In this document: positions 17,133 to 25,357 of the stretch, piece by piece
Numbering within the stretch: the first letter of the stretch is position 1
How the letters are laid out: every line of letters begins with the position of its first letter
From: Sphacelaria rigidula
Lineage: Eukaryota; Phaeophyceae; Sphacelariales
Direction: 5' to 3'
Length of the DNA stretch: 25,742 bases
Assembly (NCBI GenBank): GCA_964200075.2
Contig: CAXNAA020000156.1
Span: forward strand, 1 to 25,742
Notes under the pieces: model-generated
Seen by the model: only the letters and a program-made list of their open reading frames with translations
The model's database searches: none
Told to the model about the DNA's origin: nothing
Made by a program: the position numbers and the translations under genes

Positions 17133-20100
17133 CTAGTGGGGTAAAAGACGAAGCAGAGTTGGGTCCAATAAAATGAGGAGGTGAAAACAAACCTTTTGGA
17201 GGATGGTTCACTCATGAATCACGAGTGACCTGCGGTATGAGTATTCAATCGTTGGAAAACACCAATAGTGTGTGAGATATCTCGTGAGGTGCACAGTCGT
17301 CTACGCCATGGACGGGCGACACCTGCAAGTCGGAGACTACGACAAACACCACTACCGTAACAACTAACGTCGCGAAAACGCACGTAATGCACAGCTGGAG
17401 AATCGGGTGCAATGGGTGTCGTATGACGGGCAGCGCATGGTGTATGGTACCGTTCAGCATGCACATCTTCCCGTCTAGCACAAAGGATATCTACATACAC
17501 AGTTCACCCCTTCGGCAAGCGTTTCGTTCTCGAACATTGCCTTCGCAAAGAAGTTTCGTGCCACAAACGTACAAGTCGTCACCTCCAAGTGCTGTAGAGG
17601 TTTTCATCATCAATGTCCTCGAAGCTGATTTCGCCCAACGACTCGGGGTACTGCGTCGCGAGCGTCGCAGACATGCTACGATGACTCGATCGAAGTTGAC
17701 CGAGAAGAGTATACCTGATGCAGACGAGAAACCAAGGACTCTCATGTTTGTTGATGCTCTTCATGCGGCGTGATTTCCCGCTCTCCCCCGCATGTTATTC
17801 ACTTCTCGGGTTTCACAAGTTTCGGACCCAAAAGCGATAACGCATCTAAAGAACATCGCGCTTACTTCCCTCTTTTGCCAGTCTTCCACTCTGAAGACGC
17901 ACAAGCACTAAATGCTGCGAATAATCCGCGTCCCTGCATGGATACAATCTTGCAGAGTGGACAAGATAGGGCACCTTGGCCCAGAAACCCTGAATTATCA
18001 GGGAATTCGCAGTAAAGGGTATTTCTAAGTACCTGAGAATGGACGACCAAGACCACTAATTGTTTCAGGATACCTGGTGTATCAATTTCTGCAAACAGTG
18101 AGTGTAGTGATCCAGGTTACCTGCGGTGTTGACTGCTGAAGATATCGAATGCTTCGGGGTATCTACAGTATCGATTTCGGAGAGTACCGAGTAGTTTGGT
18201 CAACCGACTGCCGAGCGTACAGAGTTCGGGGATGAGGAGTAGTACGCTGAGACACAGAATAGCACAGCGAAACGACGTGCTGTGCAACGTCAAAGCTGTT
18301 CAAATGTTTCCAGCACGCCGGAAATACCAACATTATCTAATCTCTGCCGGAGAATATTCTGCTTGCATGGCTCGCAGCCGCGCACGCAGGTTTCAAAGTA
18401 CTTGCAGCACGGACCACCCAAAGCACAGAATATTCTAGGGTACCTGAGAAAAGAAGTGTCGATAATACCGAGTGTTCTTGAGCACCTGAGGTATCGACTG
18501 CGGAAAACCCCGAACATTTCATGGTAATGAGGTGTGTATTGCATCTTTTTATTTTCCCATGTACTGTAGCACTCGCTCGGGCTCGGGTTTAGCTCAGACA
18601 AAGGGGCGGGGTCAGGGCTGAGCCTCTTCGTGGCTACGCTTCCCTCGCAACCCGGGTTCAGAAAATGAGGCTTTGGAGCTCACTAAGGGAACGCTTTGCA
18701 TCGTGGTGGTTTGTGTGAGATCAGGGGACAAGTACATCAGCGTTCTTGAAGAGCATCGTAGATCGCCGGCACACTATCCGACATTCCGGCCTGACATGGG
18801 GCGTAGCGGGGGTCACACCCTTTGCATACTCTTCTACGGACTGTGCTGCACAGTAGGTTTGTCCCGGACTGCCTTACCCCCAAGCAGCACCCGTGACACC
18901 ATCGTATGTCTATACTTGTAGCGCAATGTGTCGGCTCGCTTGACTATCATCGCAGTGCTAACCTTTGCGACTCTACGGAGAAGCATCCAAAGACATTTAT
19001 CAACATCCGGGATAGAAGTTTGATCGGCAGAGCGCACGACGGAACGATTGTGTCTGCAGCATACTCACTGTGTATTTAAAGTACACCGCAATGTCTCCGT
19101 GAATAATTTCTTACCTAGCAAATGACCACCCCATGTAAATGATAGCTACAAGCGGCATGAAGCTCCTCAACAGCTTTCCTGTGCGGAGAAACATAATGAA
19201 GCAAGCATCACAGATATTACGAATGGTGAAGAAGGTGAAACATGTGACTGGCAGGGGTCATTTCAGACGACCCTCGGGAGAACAACAGTACAGATATTTG
19301 GCGAACAACAGCGAAGAAATAGCAGCAGCGACGGTAGCAGTCGTAGCAGGAAAGAAAACAAAATAATAAAGCAGCATCACCGATAACAGCCAGAAATAGA
19401 CTGTTGGTCAATAACCAGCAATAACCGGGACGATGTTTCGATTAAAATGCACCCAACATTTTGAGTCGCAGAACTAGCTTGGGGTCTACGATTGCCCCCA
19501 TGGCCAGAAACACATTGTAGCACCCCTGTAATCTAAATCCTGTTCTAGAGGAGCAAGCGCTCGCATTGATTCATCGAGATTCCCCAACAGATGCCATGCA
19601 CATGGCCCGTCAATAGACGCCAATGGTAGACTGCACTTCTGGAAACGAATGGCGGGTCGACAATGACCTCCACCTGTTCATAGTGCACCAGAGTACAGGA
19701 ATGATCGCGATGGCTACCGCTCACCGCACCTTGCACCATTCCAGCATCTATCCTACTCTATTGCGGGAGTGATCGGTATAACTCGCCTGCTCATGACTTG
19801 ATAATGTAGTCAATGGTGATCAGCGCCTACCCGATTGGGCGTAAATCAAACGCCAAAGATGTGTACTCCCGGTCGGATTAGGCCTCGCCTACCACAACCA
19901 ACGCTCATGAACTTGACGGAAGGGCGGCTGGATGCATCTGTATTCGTGTGTAGGCATCTGCTTGCCTAGTCACAATCATAGCTTATCGTCTTCAGAAAAA
20001 ATACCTTTCAATATGGTGAATAGTCATTCTTGATCAACACCCTGTCCATCTACAAACAGTGCTCATCACCTCATCATAGATCACTCAAGAACTAAACATG

Positions 20101-23100
20101 GATGCTCAAGATTTATTGTCTTCTCCATTCACAATCAGAAGTTATCGGTTGAAGGAAAATACCAAAGCTCTTATTCATGACTGTTCGCCTTTTCAGCCGG
20201 GTTAAATCACAATTGTCAATCATCAAGGTGTCATCAGTACTACGGTAAAATTCCACACGGGTTATTTCTCTTCGTGACGCGTCGCAATCCACCAGTCATG
20301 CGTGATGCTCGGCTGAAACATGTACCCTAGTCATTCGAGTGGCACAGGCGGTGGTTGTGATGAACAATTTAATGAAATGTGAAAAGTGCTCCCTTTGTCG
20401 TCGTCTTGGTTAGTGTCGACTCATGAGGAAACTCGACACTACAGGTCTTGCTCCTGTTCGTTCCACTCCTATGTTGCGTGCGTTCACCACATCCAATCGC
20501 GAGGGTAGTAAACTATACAGCTTATGTGCCTATCGGCTGCCTTCGAAGATCCACAGACTTGGCTAAGTACAAGAGATGGCAAACTATTTTGTCCACCAGA
20601 TATTGAAAGCAACAAAAAGCACTCAACTAACATACAAGTTCGGTGGTGGGTCGTACTATCCCTAGCTACTGTTCGTCACAGAATTGGTTTATGATCCCGA
20701 TGGCTAACGTGCCTTCCTGGTGAGAGCATGTGCGTACTTGACATCGGCACTTGCCTATCATGAGAGTAATCATCTTGACAAGCAAGAAAACGTCTTGGAA
20801 GACAGATTGCAAGGGGTCCATGAGCTTGACCCACACCAGCAGCAGAACGGTCGCCACCCACTGCCGTTCCGTCAGCTCCAACTCCACCAACGGTCTGGTA
20901 GCAGAGTAAGGGGGGGAGAGAACTGATGGGTCTTTTGGTCAGCGTTTGTCGCTCCACGATCGAATGCGTCTTGAAGCATCTGCATGTCCCACCAGTAGCA
21001 TGTAAATAGATCCCCTGAAGCTTCATACAAGTACTGTTGTCTACGCACGCAAGCATGTCGAAATAACACTACCAGATTGACCTGTTTTAAAGTACAGCGT
21101 ACTGCCATTCACCGAGACCAGCTCTTCGATTGTTGATCAAGTTGGGGGGGAGCGTGAGACTCCACGATGTGAGACATCCTTGTGAGCATCATCGCGGTCC
21201 CTACACGACATAAATAAGATGTACGTGGCTTGTATTTCAAACTTTACATGTGTGTGAGCCCTCGGCTCACTAGACGTCACGGAACAAGGTTCGGTACAGA
21301 CACCCAGCGGTGGCATGGTTGGGTATGCTGATGATACGTCAGGTCGGTTCTGAGTCACCGCGAAGGTTCCAATGAGGTGCGATACAGTGGGAGCTGAATT
21401 TGACTGCGCTTAACTGGGACCCTGTGCCGGACCATTCTAGTGAGGCGTCTCGAAGTAATACAACGACAATTGCGACCGCACTCGGGTGGGGTTATACAAG
21501 CGCTGTTGTTGTCGTTGTTGTCGTCGCCGTCGTCGTGGTTGTTGTTGTTGTTGTCGTTTTTGTCTTTGCATTAGAAAACGTTCTGATATCTGCGCAGTAC
21601 TGTGTACTGGGCATCTAATGGGAACACGTCCCGTAATCACAGGCTAATAATCCTAAATAAAATATGAGGAGATACAAGCGTAGGACCCATGTTTGAACGG
21701 AGTTGCAACAACTTGTACTTGCCTGAGGTCGACATACTGGTCCTTGACTCTCAGTTGAAGGTCTTCGTAGGCATCTCCTCGTGCAGCGTACAGCCCAAAT
21801 ATTATCCAGTGTCCAGCGATCAGCAGGACGTCGAACAAGTTAGCCAGGCTTAGGAAGTAAAAGTGTCCCTGAGGCGATACGTAGCCATGGGAAGAGGCGT
21901 AGTCGAAGGGTTAAAATCTACCGTCAAAATACAGTAATCCACACATAGTTTGGCGTGTTTTGCCCGAGTTTAGTGTTAATTAGAGTCGCGTCGCCCACTC
22001 AGCGTCCTCATGACCGACGAGGAAATGAGAGTCTGTCAATGGCGATAGAGAATTTAGGTCGGTAGCATCTCTTCGGGTTTCGTGTATGTATATTTTGCCG
22101 ATTTCCAAGTCTGCATTCTTCAGGATACAACCATGGTATTATGAACTATGTGTAGCGCGCAATATACGCTATGGTTTCGTGCGCTCTCCTTGAAGTGTCA
22201 ACATGCTACGCCAGTGAACCTGTCCGAGCTGCTAAGCCCGTAAGAGTCTCGTATTAGAAATGTTACAAAACACGGGGACAGAGAGTGTGGTGATGCGCTC
22301 TTGTGGTGTGATCAGTGCACGATTAGTAGCCAGTTAGGGCGTAGGGTTGCGCGTTCGAATCAACGCAGATACCATAGTTTTAGGCAAAAGCTGTTTTCCG
22401 TCGTTAAACGCGTGGGAGCCTGAGCAACAAAGGAATTTTGACGAAAGCCGACGGGTTACGGAAGCGATGGTCCAATCCTCTAAACGTAAATTCCGGGCAA
22501 GTACCGGGCGAAAGATGTGTCGATCCCTTGAGAATAAGCACTTGTCCCAAGGAAGGAGATGCAGGAGAGGGAATTGAAGCGTTTTTTTAACCGTTGGGAA
22601 CCAATGAGCGCTCCTCGGCACCCAAAACTTTGTTGCGCGTTTGACTGGGCAGCCGGCCACTCACAGCCCAGAGCCGATCGTTCACCCGCAGAAGTTATAC
22701 ATGTTCCAAACTACAGCGCTCGGAGAGCTTAAATGAACCAGCATGGGACAGTTGAGTTCACGCCCGTCAACAATCGAGATTCAACGTTTTCGAGATATTG
22801 GCGTTCAAACGGACATGTTTGAGAAGTGACTTCAGATGCGATAGGGAATACTCGTGTCGTTATGTCCTCGAAGTCGACCATCTTGTCTTGTGAACACAAC
22901 TAGCGCACCTGACGCCGAAGATCAAGCACCTCCTTCGCAAAATTTGCAAACACAAGGCCCAGGAGGGCTACATCCGCGAGGAACGTCAACCTGAGTAGCA
23001 GTAGGGTCAGCGTTCATGTTGGGAGTAGCGTTCATGTTCGGAGTAGAGTTAGTGATTAGGGATTTAGGGGTTACTTTCGACGTGCGGAGAGCGATGCAAT

Positions 23101-24365
23101 CAAAGTGTCCACTACATGCGGTCGCCCCGGTGGCTCAGTTGTTTACCTCGGATCCTTCTCACGGTTTGGCCGTGGGTTCGAACCTCAGTGCAGTCACACG
23201 ATCTGGGATTTGTTCTCGCACAATGCCCAACAGTGGAGAGCGACCATGTTGTCGGTACACCAAACTCGACTTCAACGTCGACGAGGGAAAGCGAGTGCTG
23301 AATCCCTCTCGCGATAAAAATTAGGCGAGCACCGCAGAAAGAAGGTGGACTACAAAAACAAAAAAGTAATAAACAACTTCTGTGTTGGCCTTCCTCCTGT
23401 GTGACCCTGGCTGATGCACCCACATATACCGAAAGGTGCAGACTGGCGTCCAGAAAAGATGGGGTGATAACACACTACACTATACATAAACTACTGATTC
23501 GTGAAGGTTTTCAAAACACTGGTTCTTGCCACTCTCGGCACAAAAAGAAACATGCTCACTTGAGCACTATACATATAGTGTGTGTAGGATAAACGTTAGG
23601 AGTGAGGTGCATGAAGATTCAAGGGTGCACATTGTCTCAAACGGCCGTGGCACTTTTGCCATGATTCACATTGCGCCTGTCCTGCGTTCACGTAGCATAA
23701 ATAGCAGCCGAATTTTAGGTATATCGGCAAAATCTAATGAGCACTTTCGCATGAAAAATAAACGAACGGCATAGGTACTATCATCACGCCGCCGATCATC
23801 GAGCACGCCTCTATGCTTCGGGAACCCCAAACGTACAACCTGAAATGCTTCGCAGTCAACGGTATGCACACCCTAACATGCGGAGCAGTCAACGACACAT
23901 ACATTTATGTGCCTGTTAAGGCTTTGCCCACCGTCAAACCCTGACCCAAGAGGACCAAATAGATGGGTACCATACGTCAACGTAGTTTGCCATATCCAAG
24001 ATGTACAGAAGGTAGTTTGGCCAGCTGACGGGTGAGTCACCGCTTGTTGTGTTTGATCGCGATTGGATGTTTGCCCGTACACAGAAAGGCATTGCCATGC
24101 GGTACCTGTCAACGCCCCATCCCCCAGATTCGCCTTCGACGCGTTCCAACCAATCCTCTGCACCCTCTCCCGCCGCAATATGACGCAATGCGGTGAAAGA
24201 GTTGAAGGAGTTGAATGTGATGTACACCGGATGGGTCAACGGCAAGCCCCCCTCTGCCGGAGTTTCCAGGAGGATCCTTGCGTACACATGTTTTCTCGAC
24301 GTCAAGCTGCTAAAGGCCATTTCCAAGGAGACGGCTCGTGTGGCCTCGTCGATCCATCCGTCGGC
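17006..24365 (-). CDS. Polycystin-type (PKD2/TRPP) cation channel gene, eight exons recognised
   Basis: Eight minus-strand exons, 24365-24106, 24024-23971, 22990-22909, 21868-21723, 20894-20755, 19178-19115, 17714-17583 and 17132-17006, total 1005 bases. They join in phase into 335 residues with no stop. The order matches the PKD2 family: W-I-D-x-x-T-R-A-V closing the extracellular polycystin (TOP) domain (residues 4-12), S2 with K-E-V-L-D-L (about 106-132), S3 after Y-F-L-S (136-160), a V-W-V-K box (about 201-204), S5 (229-253), a pore helix with L-G-E filter (275-277, where PKD2 has L-G-D), and S6 running into L-L-N-D-L-Y-E-E-L. S1, most of the TOP domain and the C-terminus are not identified; the 5' part may lie beyond the window. 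Polycystins are membrane Ca2+-permeable channels, often ciliary. Intact frame and phases argue for a working gene. Confidence 0.88.
17133..17582 (-). other. Polycystin intron 7
   Basis: This is a 450-base GT-AG intron. It contains a 78-codon minus-strand frame with a hydrophobic Val/Phe-rich stretch that mimics a membrane segment. Exons 7 and 8 join in phase and match the family without it. Confidence 0.7.
17583..17714 (-). CDS. Polycystin exon 7: pore helix and selectivity filter
   Basis: 132 bases, entered after TTTCTCGTCTGCATCAG and leaving at TGGAG-GTGACG. It contains L-L-G-Q, a pore helix with A-T-Q-Y, the filter S-L-G-E-I-S-F-E-D-I and an acidic D-D-E-N turn. In PKD2 the filter reads L-G-D. 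From the G of L-L-G through the filter the lengths match PKD2 without gaps (27 residues). Confidence 0.85.
18030..18530. repeat. Degenerate ~42-bp minisatellite inside polycystin intron 6
   Basis: Units of 42-48 bases follow the pattern GGTACCTGAGGTATCGACT, then GCGGAAAATACCGAGTGTTC. The clearest start near 18063, 18111, 18153, 18433 and 18475. Bases ~18200-18430 interrupt the array. Part of the interruption (18352-18437) is bounded by AGAATATTCT words that form short inverted ends. Units are about 65-75% alike. Confidence 0.6.
19115..19178 (-). CDS. Polycystin exon 6: transmembrane S5
   Basis: A 64-base exon between a pyrimidine-rich acceptor (TTTCTCCGCACAG) and donor GCTAG-GTAAGA. It encodes K-L-L-R-S-F-M-P-L-V-A-I-I-Y-M-G-W-S-F-A. 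Joined to exon 7, the S5 segment aligns with PKD2 without gaps as far as the G that precedes the pore loop. Both phases fit. Confidence 0.8.
19179..20754 (-). other. Polycystin intron 5
   Basis: This is a 1576-base GC-AG intron. It holds no other gene, tandem array or recognised element that I can see. Confidence 0.6.
20749..20754 (-). other. GC-type splice donor after exon 5
   Basis: This intron also starts GCAAGT after ATAG. The nearest GT (TGTCAA-GTACGC) lies downstream and would put S5 out of frame. The GC site leaves one base, G, which the GA opening exon 6 completes. Confidence 0.75.
20755..20894 (-). CDS. Polycystin exon 5: S4 to S4-S5 linker
   Basis: 140 bases, entered after a long C-rich tract and CTACCAG. 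Forty-six full codons encode W-V-A-T-V-L-L-L-V-W-V-K-L-M-D and a hydrophobic S4-S5 stretch ending K-M-I-T-L-M-I. The F-x-W-[IV]-K-L box is a PKD2-family landmark. The exit that fits the next exon is ATAG followed by GCAAGT. Confidence 0.85.
21500..21560. repeat. GTT/GTC triplet run in polycystin intron 4
   Basis: This is an interrupted trinucleotide run of GTT, GTC and GCC units. The plus-strand frame reads it as poly-Val. It merges with the CAA-type tail of the adjacent retroposon, which may have seeded it. Confidence 0.85.
21556..21655 (-). mobile_element. Retroposon 3' end with CAA-type tail, copy 2
   Basis: On the minus strand, TTAGCCTGTGATTACGGGAC leads through ACAGTACTGCGCAG to AATGCAAAGACAAAAACGAC and then (AAC)n. 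This is the partner of 1418-1516 in the same orientation. It lies in polycystin intron 4 in the gene's sense orientation. Confidence 0.5.
21717..21722 (-). other. GC-type splice donor after exon 4
   Basis: The intron begins GCAAGT after CTCAG, the classic strong context of GC-AG introns. A GT lies four bases further in (CAA-GTACAA). Using it would leave phase 0, whereas exon 5 begins with the third base of a codon. Confidence 0.75.
21723..21868 (-). CDS. Polycystin exon 4: transmembrane S3
   Basis: 146 bases, entered after TCGCCTCAG, encoding G-H-F-Y-F-L-S-L-A-N-L-F-D-V-L-L and on through a Trp-containing helix to a charged loop. The Y-F-x-S-x-x-N-x-x-D-V pattern is the S3 entry of PKD2 channels. 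The only exit that keeps the frame is AG followed by GCAAGT, a GC donor. Confidence 0.82.
21869..22908 (-). other. Polycystin intron 3
   Basis: This is a 1040-base GT-AG intron. A 108-codon minus-strand frame at 22334-22660 has no recognisable domain and is not needed for phase continuity. Confidence 0.6.
22909..22990 (-). CDS. Polycystin exon 3: transmembrane S2
   Basis: An 82-base exon from acceptor CTACTCAG to donor GTCAG-GTGCGC. It encodes L-T-F-L-A-D-V-A-L-L-G-L-V-F-A-N-F followed by A-K-E-V-L-D-L-R-R-Q. The hydrophobic helix followed by an E-x-L-E-L-type word is the usual S2 and post-S2 layout of PKD2 proteins. It ends in phase 0 as the next exon requires. Confidence 0.8.
23011..23046. 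repeat. 18-bp tandem duplication followed by TTAGGG-like words
   Basis: CGTTCATGTTGGGAGTAG is followed directly by CGTTCATGTTCGGAGTAG (one mismatch). The next ~30 bases contain TTAGGGATTTAGGGG, a decayed telomere-like run similar in style to 25297-25340. Confidence 0.8.
23121..23476 (+). mobile_element. tRNA-derived SINE, copy 1 (in polycystin intron 2)
   Basis: The head GTCGCCCCGGTGGCTCAGTT holds a pol III A-box (TGGCTCAGTTG), and GGGTTCGAACCTC 43 bases later is a B-box inside a tRNA-like T-arm. A body of about 280 bases follows, then an end GATGGGGTGATAACACAC with a short AC tail. Copy 2 (25025-25604) matches along the whole length. It is inserted antisense to the polycystin gene. It is not a functional tRNA because no acceptor stem closes. 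Confidence 0.75.
23971..24024 (-). CDS. Polycystin exon 2: pre-S2 linker
   Basis: A 54-base exon between acceptor ACCCGTCAG and donor TATG-GTACCC. It supplies one base to finish a Ser codon and leaves two for a Trp codon, so its phase fits both neighbours. The peptide W-P-N-Y-L-L-Y-I-L-D-M-A-N-Y-V-D-V occupies the segment just before S2. It is the least conserved exon, and its support comes mainly from phase and splice sites. Confidence 0.6.
24106..24365 (-). CDS. Polycystin exon 1 (of those recognised): end of TOP domain
   Basis: It is entered after AATATTATAG and ends GACAG before GTACCG. It encodes 86 codons plus two bases. The motif G-W-I-D-E-A-T-R-A-V and then L-L-E-T-P-A-E-G-G are the strongest family signatures here (PKD2 has W-I-D-x-G-T-R-A-V and a later E-x-P-A-T-G-G). 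The final ~35 residues (F-N-S-F ... G-W-G-V-D) are an acidic and Gly-rich insertion that I do not find in remembered PKD2 proteins. The following intron is only 81 bases. Confidence 0.82.
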
Positions 24366-24620
24366 CTATAATATTGGGGAAACTTTATGAATGAAACCCT
24401 TGAGTGTCAACGTGACCCAAACATCAGAAAGATAGCCCAAGAAGGGGATTGTACAGGCAGTAGGGAAAATACAGGGGGGAGCTGGGCAAAACCGTCCTTT
24501 CTGACTGCAAGGAACGAACAACAGCAACGTTTTGTCAGGTAGGTTGTCGATAACCCCCTTAAAACGTTTCATGCGTACTTCACGACCCACCCGACGTGTA
24601 AGCAATACTTGTAGGCTTAC

Positions 24621-24689
24621 CAGCAGTGCTGGAGTCTTATGACGCCTTGTCCTGGTGGTCACCCATCGTTCGTTTATCCTTTTAACCAT
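24621..24689 (-). CDS. Possible upstream exon of the polycystin gene
   Basis: A 23-codon frame starts at ATG 24689 and ends at a strong donor (CTGCTG then GTAAGC), in phase 0. That is exactly what exon 24365-24106 needs. The joined peptide would read ...P-A-L-L then A-D-G-W-I-D, which fits the L-x-x-L-x-x-D-G-W-I-D spacing of PKD2 relatives. A stop lies in frame about ten codons upstream, and the DNA before it is purine-rich, a poor acceptor context. If this is the first exon, the protein would lack S1 and most of the TOP domain, so a different upstream exon is also possible. Confidence 0.35.
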
Positions 24690-25024
24690 CGCTATCGTTC
24701 TTCTTTTCTTTTATTCTGGTGAATCAAGGAGGCTCTCAAGAGTCGCCTGCTTGGAAATGATCCTAAGCCGTTTTCTAGTATTATAAACATATCTGACACG
24801 ATCATATCCGACGCAAACCATGTTGTCTATATGTTGCATACTAACTTCATTCATCGAACACGGCCTAATCTCCTGCTCAATTTCTTCGTTTGTACAAAGT
24901 TAGCGGATGCATGGACAACACTGCAGTGGCCGTCCTCAGAGTTAACTCTGAAACGTTTGCCGACTGAGGAACCGTTTGTCGATTGAGTACTAGGCAAGGA
25001 TGTTATTTCCCTCTGACCAATGGC
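24690..25024. other. No gene recognised
   Basis: This lies upstream of the possible first polycystin exon. No further exon of the TOP domain or S1 is visible on the minus strand, and no promoter motif stands out. Confidence 0.45.
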
Positions 25025-25296
25025 GATCGCCCCGGTGGCTCAGTTGGTAACCACGAATCCCTCTGACGATTGAGTTGTGAGTTCGAATCTCAGTGCAGTC
25101 ACACGATGTAGATTTTTCTTTCACACTATGCTCAACAGTGGAGAACGACTATGTCGTGGGCACACAAAATTCGACTTCACGGTCGACGAGGGAAGGGGAT
25201 CGCTGAGCCCCTCTTGCAAAGAAAACTAGGGCGAGTGTAATGCGTGGGAGGACCGCGTGCTCAGAGGACCACACCGGAATCCCAGCACTCCCATGC

Positions 25297-25340
25297 TTAG
25301 GGTTAGGGTTAGGGTCAGTGTTGGGGTTGGGGTCAGGGGC
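25297..25340 (+). repeat. Telomere-like TTAGGG run inside the MITE
   Basis: Three clean TTAGGG units are followed by variants such as GTCAGTG, TTGGGG and GGTCAGGGG. It is internal to a transposon, so it is not a chromosome end. Confidence 0.85.
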
Positions 25341-25343
25341 GTG

Positions 25344-25357
25344 GTCCCTGCAGGGAC
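25344..25357. repeat. Perfect palindrome GTCCCTGCAGGGAC
   Basis: A 14-base perfect palindrome centred on a CTGCAG word near the middle of the MITE. It could form a cruciform or be a chance G/C-rich inversion. Confidence 0.8.

Noticed and set aside
17221-17481. Hydrophobic minus-strand frame resembling a transmembrane segment beside the channel's S6
   Set aside because: It lies inside the 450-base intron between the pore and S6 exons, which join in phase and match the family without it.
21400-21618. Plus-strand frame with a long poly-Val run
   Set aside because: It is produced by the GTT/GTC triplet repeat in an intron.
22325-22375. tRNA-like B-box (GCGTTCGAATC) with a preceding A-box-like word
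   Set aside because: The A-to-B spacing is far too short for a tRNA or SINE head and no cloverleaf closes.
24193-24390. Plus-strand 65-codon frame
   Set aside because: It is antisense to the well-supported polycystin exon 24106-24365 and is its shadow.
25297-25340. Chromosome end (telomere)
   Set aside because: The run is only three clean units, internal to a MITE, and ordinary sequence continues for 400 bases.
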